5,168 nt of DNA from Candidatus Woykebacteria bacterium RIFCSPLOWO2_01_FULL_43_14 (GTDB lineage Bacteria; Patescibacteriota; Microgenomatia; Woykebacterales; 2-01-FULL-43-14). The notes beneath the pieces are model-generated. The model saw nothing but the letters and a program-made list of their open reading frames with translations, did no database searches and was not told the origin of the DNA. This document shows, in pieces, positions 1 to 4,981 of this stretch (within the stretch, counting starts at the first letter, position 1; every line of letters starts with the position of its first letter). The stretch lies in NCBI GenBank assembly GCA_001816835.1, contig MHDB01000032.1, forward strand, positions 129 to 5,296. Direction: 5' to 3'. Both the position numbers and the translations under genes were made by a program.

Positions 1-3000
1 GTGATGTCAGGACTGGCTCCTCCAGTAATAGTTAGGGTACCACTAGTTTGAGTCATGTTCCCAGTGAAAATACTAGTTCCTACCACGTGGAGACCTGCTG
101 TAGGATTGGTTGTTCCAATCCCTACGTTACCTTGGACCATAAGACCATTGGTGGGACCTGTAGCGAATCGGGAGTAACTAAAGCCAATACCCACATTCCC
201 GGCTATGCTGAGAGTTTGTCCTGGGGAAGTATGCCCAATCCCTACAGATCCACTGACTGCTAGTCCATTAGTAGGGGCTGCAACACTACCCAGACCAAAC
301 CCAATCACCGTGTTACCGTTTACGTTAAAGGTGGAGCCAGCAGTAGTAGTTCCAATCCCCACACTTCCTTGGACAATTAAGCCGTTAGTCGGAGCAGCTA
401 GGGTGGAATAGCTAATACCTACTCCTAACCCACCGGCTACTCCTAGCTTAGAGCCTGGACTGGTAGTGCCTACTCCTACGAAGGAGTTAGTGGTGTCAAT
501 ATTGAAGAGTCCCGAGTTAATGTTAAAAGCAGTAGCTGAGGAGGTGAGAGTGGCGGCTACTGACCCAGAGGTGGCGGTTAGAGATAAGGCTCCGGTGGTA
601 AGGGTTAACCCATTGGAGGCGGTTAAGAGACCTCCTGAGGTAATAGTCCCACTTCCCGTGGCAGAGATATTCCCTGAAGTGGTGATGTGGGAGCCAGTCG
701 TGGCAGGAGAAAGAGTGGGCGGAGAACCACCGTCAGTCCCCCAGTAGCCCACCGAACCCCCACCTCCTGAGACAATCCCCCCAGAACAGACAAAGGAGCC
801 GTCAAAGTCATCAATAGTACAGCCGGTCGAAGAGGATCCACCCGCTAAGTGAATCTGAGCTTGACCAGTACTGGTAGACCCAATACCGGTGTTGATGGAA
901 ACATCCCCGAGAGAGACTGAAGTGGAGATAGTAGGACTACCGGCAAAGGTTAAGGCCGTGGAGGTGAAGGTGTTGGAGTTAATAGTTACGACGTTAGTAA
1001 AGGCTCTGGCGGAGTCGATGATCTGGGTACCATCTATCTGGAAAGCAGTGGTGGCATTGAGGGTGGTGAACTTACCAGTTGTCGCCGAGGTGGAACCAAT
1101 TGTCCCGGGAGAGACCCAAGTGGCCCCTAGTAACAAACTGGCATCCACTACTCCATTACCAGTGTAGGCTAGAGAGGCTCCAGTACCGACAAACATGGCG
1201 GCTCCAGTATTAGTCCCAGAGGTAATGCTACTAAAGGCTGTTCCAACACCAGTTAACCCACTCTGGGCTGTCCACACCGGAGCAGCCGCCCCATTAGCCA
1301 CTAAGACATAAGTAGCCGTTCCTGCGGCAAGGTGGCCATAGGCCGTGGTTGAGGTTGAATATGGTATCTCTCCTGCTCCAGCAGCAGAAACGCTTGCGCC
1401 AAGACCGCCACGGGATGTCGCCAATGTGGCTTCTGAGGAAAGTACCCCGGACGAGTTAATTACTACCCCAGTGGAAAGGCCTGAAACCGTAGCAGCATTG
1501 ACCGTCAAAGTCCCATTACTCCCAGAGTCAGCCAGACTAAGTAGCGTATTCGATCCATCGGTAATCGTTAGCGTCCCCCCACCCCCAATGGCGATAGCTG
1601 GGGTAGTTGAAGAAAACGTGATTGGCGTGGCAGAACTTGAGGTAAGACCGCCGTTTAAGGCAACTGTTGTGGTAGTGGTAGCACCTCTTCCCGTTACTGA
1701 GGATAAGGTATCTGCTTCTGTTGCGGTAATAGTAATGGTCGAACCTGACGCAGAAACTGCGTTGATACCCCCACCAGCAATGGTTAGTGCTCCGGTCAAG
1801 CTGTTAAGCGAACTCACGCCTCCAGAGGAATCTGACCACTTGGGAACCCCACCAGAAACAGTGAGCACTTGGCCACTGCTTCCAACCCCCAGTTTTGACA
1901 ATGTATCAGTAGCACTCGCATACTGTATATCGCCAGCGGTATAGCCTGTCAACCCAGTACCACCTTTACTGATCGGAACAGTAGCACTTAAGGCTGATGG
2001 CGAAACACTCCCACTGGAGGAAATGGTTAAGTCGTCTTTAACCATCGAATTAGTCACACAATCACTACATCCACCATTGGTAACGACATCCGCTAAGGTC
2101 GCAATGTTACTTATTAACAAGCCACTTACCTTTATGCCTGTTCCTGACTCTAAACTCAAAGCGCCAGTTTTTCCTTGAAAAGTAGTTACAGCGTTAGTTA
2201 GCACTGGCTCACCATTGACTGATAAACTACCATTTACGTTTGTGGGAGCGTTTATTTCTAAACTAAAGGCTGCATTAGTATCCGAAGCTGCCAGGACATC
2301 CCCACTCAAACTCTTCCCAGGGTCTGGGTTATTCCACCCCTCTTGAGCTTCCTCACTCCTTATTATGTTGCGTGAAACCAAAGAGATGCGCTGTGGTGCT
2401 GGACTTGAAACACTCTGTGGAGAAATAAGGGTAATTAATCGTTTGGTTTCGTTGGGGAAACTTTGATTTGCTACTAAACCCAAACCAACGGCTACTGATC
2501 CTAAGAAAAGCAAGCTTCCCAAACCAAAACTAAGCCTAGACAAGGTGGTGGCTTTAGGGAGCCAGGGCGAAAAGCCTTTGGAAGTTTTTGGGAGTTCTGG
2601 AACAGCAATGGTGGTATCAGCACCTTTGTCCAAAACAAGCTGTGAAGTCCTAGATTTGATTATTGCCGCTAGGGCTGGATTTCTACTTAGCAGAACCTCT
2701 TCTAGATCCGCTAATTTGTACCTACGATCTCCCCCTTTAGATCTCTTTGAAACCAAGTAGCCACTACTTTCCCAGTTTCGGAGTGTATCTGGAGAGACAT
2801 GGAGAAAATCCGCAGCTTCTCCAACTCGAAGATAGTTCCTTTTCTGAAAAGAGTCTAGGATGGGCTGCAAGTCGTTGGTTAAAGTGTGCTCTGTTGCTTG
2901 TGACGCAGATCTTATTGAGAAAATATCTCTCTCGAAAACGCCTATTAACGAGCTCACACAAAAGTTGATAGTTGAGGAAAGATTTCTTATTGAGGCTAAT

Positions 3001-3020
3001 TGCTTAAAGACTTTGTTCAT
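1..3020 (-). CDS. Membrane-anchored MerR-type HTH protein with giant fibre-like repeat ectodomain (C-terminus cut by window)
   Basis: The frame stays open for 1006 codons from ATG at 3020 and runs off the left edge, so the C-terminus is missing. Seen in order: an unassigned N-terminal stretch (1-62); a MerR/excisionase-like helix-turn-helix (about 63-110) with VGEAADFLHVSPDTLRNWE and the wing GGDRRY; a linker with basic residues; one hydrophobic helix (about 164-184, LLFLGSVAVGLGLVA); then about 820 Ser/Thr/Gly/Ala/Val-rich residues. The latter include GGTG-LTGYTAGD and GQVLTVSGGVPKW modules, ADTLSSVTGRG, IGSTSATTGKFTTLNA, a Gly-rich linker near 745-765, and four VGIGTTSP repeats (848-981). 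Lys/Arg before the helix suggest N-in, C-out topology. Such repeats are typical of phage tail fibres and of long CPR surface proteins. Inference: a surface fibre or adhesin coupled to a cytoplasmic DNA-binding domain. The ATG follows an in-frame stop at 3039-3041 and lacks a clear Shine-Dalgarno. Ligand, DNA target and true function are unknown. Confidence 0.85.
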   Translation of the reverse strand, partial: MNKVFKQLASIRNLSSTINFCVSSLIGVFERDIFSIRSASQATEHTLTNDLQPILDSFQKRNYLRVGEAADFLHVSPDTLRNWESSGYLVSKRSKGGDRRYKLADLEEVLLSRNPALAAIIKSRTSQLVLDKGADTTIAVPELPKTSKGFSPWLPKATTLSRLSFGLGSLLFLGSVAVGLGLVANQSFPNETKRLITLISPQSVSSPAPQRISLVSRNIIRSEEAQEGWNNPDPGKSLSGDVLAASDTNAAFSLEINAPTNVNGSLSVNGEPVLTNAVTTFQGKTGALSLESGTGIKVSGLLISNIATLADVVTNGGCSDCVTNSMVKDDLTISSSGSVSPSALSATVPISKGGTGLTGYTAGDIQYASATDTLSKLGVGSSGQVLTVSGGVPKWSDSSGGVSSLNSLTGALTIAGGGINAVSASGSTITITATEADTLSSVTGRGATTTTTVALNGGLTSSSATPITFSSTTPAIAIGGGGTLTITDGSNTLLSLADSGSNGTLTVNAATVSGLSTGVVINSSGVLSSEATLATSRGGLGASVSAAGAGEIPYSTSTTAYGHLAAGTATYVLVANGAAAPVWTAQSGLTGVGTAFSSITSGTNTGAAMFVGTGASLAYTGNGVVDASLLLGATWVSPGTIGSTSATTGKFTTLNATTAFQIDGTQIIDSARAFTNVVTINSNTFTSTALTFAGSPTISTSVSLGDVSINTGIGSTSTGQAQIHLAGGSSSTGCTIDDFDGSFVCSGGIVSGGGGSVGYWGTDGGSPPTLSPATTGSHITTSGNISATGSGTITSGGLLTASNGLTLTTGALSLTATSGSVAATLTSSATAFNINSGLFNIDTTNSFVGVGTTSPGSKLGVAGGLGVGISYSTLAAPTNGLIVQGSVGIGTTTAGSTFNVNGNTVIGFGLGSVAAPTNGLAVSGSVGIGHTSPGQTLSIAGNVGIGFSYSRFATGPTNGLMVQGNVGIGTTNPTAGLHVVGTSIFTGNMTQTSGTLTITGGASPDI
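66..479 (-). repeat. Four tandem VGIGTTSP-type repeats of 39-40 residues
   Basis: Units on the minus strand: R1 479-363 (39 aa, VGVGTTSPGSKLGV...), R2 362-246 (39 aa, VGIGTTTAGSTFNV...), R3 245-126 (40 aa, VGIGHTSPGQTLSI...), and partial R4 125 to about 66 (VGIGTTNPTAGLHVVG). Units R1-R3 share a second conserved block, (A/G)PTNGL-x-V-x-G, at 378-392, 261-275 and 141-155, spaced 117 and 120 bp. VGIGTTxP-x-LxVxG units are known from phage tail fibres, commonly just before an S74-type intramolecular chaperone domain. The DNA copies are diverged, so this is a protein-level repeat. Confidence 0.9.
1269..1424 (-). repeat. GGTG / YVLVANG fibre module, copy 2 (residues 533-584)
   Basis: The segment reads LATSRGGLGASVSAAGAGEI, PYSTSTTAYGHLAAG, and TATYVLVANGAAAPVWT. 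It matches copy 1 in layout: an RGGLG (for GGTG) start, a GE/GDI-x-Y step, an L.AG turn, then a YVLVANG-x3-PVW (for GQVLTVSGGVPKW) strand ending in Trp. The DNA is clearly diverged, so the duplication is old or the two modules were acquired separately. Confidence 0.65.
1833..1973 (-). repeat. GGTG / GQVLTVSGG fibre module, copy 1 (residues 350-396)
   Basis: The segment reads ISKGGTGLTGYTAGDIQYAS, then a short TDTLSKLG spacer, then VGSSGQVLTVSGGVPKWS. This 'GGTG...GD(I)xY(A/S)...GQVL(T/V)...G.PxW' module is widespread in phage tail fibres and in long repeat proteins of Patescibacteria, where it usually occurs in multiple copies. It lies about 165 residues after the membrane helix and is presumably extracellular. 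A second, diverged copy is present further along in the same protein. Confidence 0.7.
2469..2531 (-). other. Single transmembrane helix of the long membrane protein
   Basis: Residues about 164-184 form an uncharged run rich in Leu, Gly, Val and Phe (core LLFLGSVAVGLGLVA). It is preceded by basic residues (PKATTLSRL) and followed by NQSFPNETKR. With the helix-turn-helix on the N-terminal side, the positive-inside rule places the DNA-binding part in the cytoplasm and the repeats outside. It starts too far from the N-terminus to be an ordinary cleaved signal peptide. Confidence 0.8.
2691..2834 (-). other. MerR/excisionase-like helix-turn-helix domain of the long membrane protein
   Basis: Residues about 63-110 read YLRVGEAADFLHVSPDTLRNW, then ESSGYLVSKRSKGGDRRY, then KLADLEEVL. 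The pattern is that of the MerR-type winged helix: an AAxFLxVSxxTLRxWE recognition unit, a basic wing with GGxRRY, and a closing helix beginning at a (D/E)LEE-type segment. No metal-binding cysteines or MerR effector domain follow; the protein instead continues to a membrane helix. DNA binding is inferred from family resemblance; the operator is unknown. Confidence 0.85.
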
Positions 3021-3082
3021 TGGGCAGGGTTTTAATGTTTATATATAAGCTAACATATTTTGCTATTTTACGAGGCTAAATC

Positions 3083-3096
3083 TAGGAATATTCCTA
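3083..3096. promoter_or_regulatory. 14-bp perfect palindrome in the predicted 5' UTR of the HTH-fibre gene
   Basis: TAGGAATATTCCTA reads identically on both strands. It lies about 12-25 nt downstream of the predicted transcription start and about 63 nt before the ATG at 3020. It is too AT-rich and short to be a convincing terminator. A protein-binding operator is possible, and since the gene itself encodes a DNA-binding domain autoregulation is a natural guess, but nothing in the sequence proves it. Confidence 0.4.
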
Positions 3097-3114
3097 AGTT
3101 TTTACCTTTTCTTT

Positions 3115-3144
3115 ATAGTAGGGTAAATGTAGTTCTGTTGTCAA
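3115..3144 (-). promoter_or_regulatory. Sigma70-type promoter for the HTH-fibre gene
   Basis: On the minus strand a perfect -35 TTGACA (3144-3139) is followed after 18 bp by TACTAT (3120-3115), which matches 4 of 6 bases of TATAAT; TATAAA begins 3 bases further on. The expected start near 3108 would give an untranslated leader of about 88 nt before the ATG at 3020. The -35 sits within a small inverted repeat, GTTGTCAAC (3137-3145). It faces the only gene on its downstream side, which supports it. Confidence 0.55.
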
Positions 3145-3170
3145 CATCAAAGACTCTTCGGAGAACCCTA

Positions 3171-3212
3171 CCAACCCCCAAGGTTCGAGATTTCGTAAAC
3201 CTCGGAGGTTAA
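3171..3212 (-). other. Long imperfect RNA hairpin, favoured in minus-strand transcript
   Basis: In minus-strand RNA, 3212-3198 pairs with 3185-3171 to give a 15-bp stem. An unpaired TA bulge and an inner 3-bp stem (CGA/TCG) follow, closed by the 4-nt loop AATC. Four of the pairs are G-U wobbles on the minus strand and would be A-C mismatches on the plus strand, so the structure is specific to minus-strand RNA. It lies between the 30-bp palindrome after atpC and the promoter of the next gene. No U-tract follows. It could be part of the atp 3' UTR, a processing element or a small RNA segment. Confidence 0.45.
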
Positions 3213-3230
3213 GATATTTTCCTTTACATG

Positions 3231-3260
3231 AAGGTGACACCCTCGCGAGGGTGTCACCTT
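3231..3260 (-). terminator. 30-bp perfect palindrome, candidate terminator of the atp operon
   Basis: The arm AAGGTGACACCCTCG (3231-3245) is followed directly by its exact reverse complement, with no mismatch. In RNA it would fold into a GC-rich stem with a small CGCG-centred loop. It begins 57 nt after the atpC stop codon, the expected place for an operon-end terminator. However, the minus-strand 3' flank (CATGTAAAGG) has no U-tract, while the plus-strand flank (AGTTTAGTTATAATTT) is T-rich though no plus-strand gene enters it. A protein-binding or RNA-processing site is an alternative. Confidence 0.55.
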
Positions 3261-3317
3261 AGTTTAGTTATAATTTATATACAAATACAACAAAAGGTAT
3301 AAAACTACTACGTAATA

Positions 3318-3596
3318 CTACTGGAAAGAGGTTAGTTCGGGGAGTTCGATATCAGTGTAAATAGTAGCGGTGTTATTCACGTTATGAATGATGGCAAAGG
3401 AAAACATAAAGGAGCGTGGTTCGCCTTTTTCTAGGCGGAGTACGACAGGTTTGTCCTTTATTAGGGTAATAAAATTGGCATGACCTGGTAGAACATCAAA
3501 ATTTCCCTGTTTATTACTACTGGACAAAGCTGTGACATTTCCATCAAACAAAACAGTTTTGGGATTTCGGATGACGACCCGAAGAGTCTCATTCAT
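3318..3596 (-). CDS. atpC: F1F0 ATP synthase epsilon subunit, short form lacking the C-terminal helical domain
   Basis: The 92-residue product is the central-stalk subunit that sits on gamma and contacts the c-ring of ATP synthase, at the cytoplasmic face of the membrane. The N-terminal beta-sandwich is recognisable: LRVVIRNPKTVLFDGNVTAL near the start and the family hallmark GNFDVLPGHANFITLI (about residues 31-46; usual form G-x-FG-(V/I)-LPGHAP). The chain stops soon after the beta-sandwich (TIYTDIELPEL), so the two-helix C-terminal domain of the usual 130-140-residue protein, which inhibits ATP hydrolysis in many bacteria, is absent. Other short bacterial epsilons exist, so this need not be a pseudogene. 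The start overlaps the atpD stop by one base (TAATG), with a weak AGGG (3607-3610) 10 nt upstream; coupling to atpD translation is likely. It is the last gene of the cluster in the window. Confidence 0.9.
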   Translation of the reverse strand: MNETLRVVIRNPKTVLFDGNVTALSSSNKQGNFDVLPGHANFITLIKDKPVVLRLEKGEPRSFMFSFAIIHNVNNTATIYTDIELPELTSFQ

Positions 3597-4981
3597 TACT
3601 TAGCCGCCCTAGCTTTAGCATCCGCTAAAGAGCCTATGTAAGCCAAGCTCTCAGGCGGGACCTCATCATAAGCCCCAGTCAAAATAAGTCTAACATCCCC
3701 AAGGAGGGTTTCTTTTTTCACAAACACTCCTGGCCGGCCGGTTTGAGCCGAGGTCACGGTAAATGGCTGGGTTAAGTAGTTAATCATTTTCTTTGTTCTG
3801 GCAAAAATAAGTCGCTCATCAGTCGACAGCTCAGACTCACCAATAATAGACACAATGTGAGATAACCTCTTGTAGTCGTCCAAATATTGCTGGAAGCGCA
3901 TTAGCAGATCCTTGTGCTCCACTCCAATAATCTCTTCCCGAATATTCTCGGATGACGACTGATAGATGTCCACTGCCGGGTACAAACCAAGCTGCTGAGC
4001 TTCACGGGACAAAACAATAGTCGTATCCAGAAAGGACATGACCGCCCCTACCCCAGGATCAGAAAGATCATCCGCTGGAACGTAGATAGTTTGAAGTGAG
4101 GTAATTGACCCAGATTTAGTCGAAACAAGACGATCCTGAACATAAGATATCTCTGACTGTAGGGTAGGTTGGTAGAACTGCTCTGAGGGTACTGAGCCCA
4201 TGGTCTGAGATAGCTCATTTCCTGCCTGAACAAACCGAAACATGTTATCCAAGAAAAATAAGACGTCTTGGGACTCAACATCCCGAAAATACTCGGCCAA
4301 AGTAGTTGCCGCCAAAGCAGAGTAAAACCGATTTGCCGCGCTCTCATTCATCTGGCCCAAAAGAATCGAGGTCTTCGCTAGCACTCCAAGTTTTCCTAAT
4401 CTCTCATAAAGTTCCTGACCTTCCCTAATACGCTCACCCACCCCAGCAAAAATCGAAACCCCGCTGCGACCTTTGGTAATGTTTAGTAATATCTCGGTTA
4501 GCAAAACTGTCTTCCCTACCCCAGCTCCTCCAATAAAGCCAACTTTGCTTCCTTTAAGGATTGGAGTCATAAAATCGATTATCTTGATGCCTGTCTCCAA
4601 TATCTCAATATCTTTTCTTACTGAGATTATTTTTGGCGGTTCATTGTAGACACTACGCGCGATTTTGAAATCCAACTTCTCTTTCCCATCCTGGACCTCG
4701 CCAAAAGCATTCATCACCCGACCCAGTGTCTGCTTTCCCACAGGGACAGTTAATTCTGCACCACTCCCCTCTAACTCCATCCCCCGGTACAAGTCTTTCG
4801 GGTTGGATAAGACAATACATGAGACTTGGTCTTGGCTTTGAGCAAACACTTCAAGTTTTACCTCTCTGTTGTGCTCCGAAACTAATATCTCATGGGCTGC
4901 GGCGCTCCCAGAATCTCGGCTAACAAGAATAGTTGGCCCGGAAATTTGCTTAATTGTTCCTATGAAACGTTGTGTGTTCAT
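3596..4981 (-). CDS. atpD: F1F0 ATP synthase beta subunit (catalytic)
   Basis: A 461-residue product, the family's usual length, forming the catalytic sites of the cytoplasmic F1 head. Domains: N-terminal beta-barrel (about 1-80), nucleotide-binding core, C-terminal helical domain (about 360-461). The P-loop GGAGVGKT (151-158) identifies beta rather than alpha. GERIREG (182-188) carries the catalytic Glu183 and Arg184; LFFLDNMFRF (241-250) carries Walker B Asp245; LGLYPAVD places adenine-stacking Tyr334; and PAVDIYQSSS (335-344) fits the alpha/beta family signature. The DELSEED segment that contacts gamma reads SELSTDE (383-389). Divergence is visible at usually conserved places: Ile185 for Thr in GERTREG, and GSVPSEQFYQPTL for GRMPSAVGYQPTL. 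The catalytic set is nonetheless complete, so the enzyme should work. The ATG overlaps the atpG stop (ATGA, 4978-4981), and atpC follows with a 1-nt overlap. Confidence 0.97.
   Translation of the reverse strand: MNTQRFIGTIKQISGPTILVSRDSGSAAAHEILVSEHNREVKLEVFAQSQDQVSCIVLSNPKDLYRGMELEGSGAELTVPVGKQTLGRVMNAFGEVQDGKEKLDFKIARSVYNEPPKIISVRKDIEILETGIKIIDFMTPILKGSKVGFIGGAGVGKTVLLTEILLNITKGRSGVSIFAGVGERIREGQELYERLGKLGVLAKTSILLGQMNESAANRFYSALAATTLAEYFRDVESQDVLFFLDNMFRFVQAGNELSQTMGSVPSEQFYQPTLQSEISYVQDRLVSTKSGSITSLQTIYVPADDLSDPGVGAVMSFLDTTIVLSREAQQLGLYPAVDIYQSSSENIREEIIGVEHKDLLMRFQQYLDDYKRLSHIVSIIGESELSTDERLIFARTKKMINYLTQPFTVTSAQTGRPGVFVKKETLLGDVRLILTGAYDEVPPESLAYIGSLADAKARAAK

Noticed and set aside
66..479. 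CRISPR array or DNA-level tandem repeat.
   Set aside because: The periodicity is 117-120 bp with strongly diverged DNA and conserved protein motifs in a single reading frame, so it is a coding repeat.
48..1167. Several short plus-strand frames (48-263, 205-411, 466-747, 889-1167) and a minus-strand frame in another phase (623-841).
   Set aside because: All overlap the long minus-strand gene and owe their openness to its repetitive composition; none resembles a known protein.
1345..1944. A 199-codon open frame on the plus strand, Val/Pro/Ala-rich.
   Set aside because: It lies antisense inside the long minus-strand repeat gene. Its composition is just the complement of Thr/Ser/Gly/Asn codons, and it shows no domain or ribosome site.
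1..3020. Prophage tail-fibre gene.
   Set aside because: The repeats are fibre-like, but the protein carries an N-terminal helix-turn-helix and a membrane helix instead of a tail-attachment domain, it neighbours an ATP synthase operon, and no other phage genes are visible.
2545..3048. Plus-strand frames 2545-2760, 2747-2968 and 2860-3048, and minus-strand frame 2764-2961.
   Set aside because: They overlap the helix-turn-helix and N-terminal coding region of the long gene, whose frame gives a clear MerR-type domain; the alternatives have no recognisable motifs.
3094..3147. A 17-residue minus-strand frame (ATG at 3147) as a possible leader peptide before the long gene.
   Set aside because: It starts upstream of the predicted transcription start, overlaps the promoter, and has no Shine-Dalgarno.
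3178..3205. GGTTCGAGATT resembles a tRNA T-arm.
   Set aside because: The flanks do not form a 5-bp T-stem with a 7-nt loop, and no acceptor, D or anticodon arms can be drawn; the sequence fits the longer hairpin at 3171-3212.
3228..3302. A 24-residue plus-strand frame across the 30-bp palindrome.
   Set aside because: It is explained by the palindrome, has no ribosome site, and no plus-strand promoter or partner gene is visible.
4048..4347. A 99-codon minus-strand frame inside atpD, and a plus-strand frame at 4726-4923.
   Set aside because: Both are out-of-frame shadows of atpD, which has continuous family similarity through these positions.
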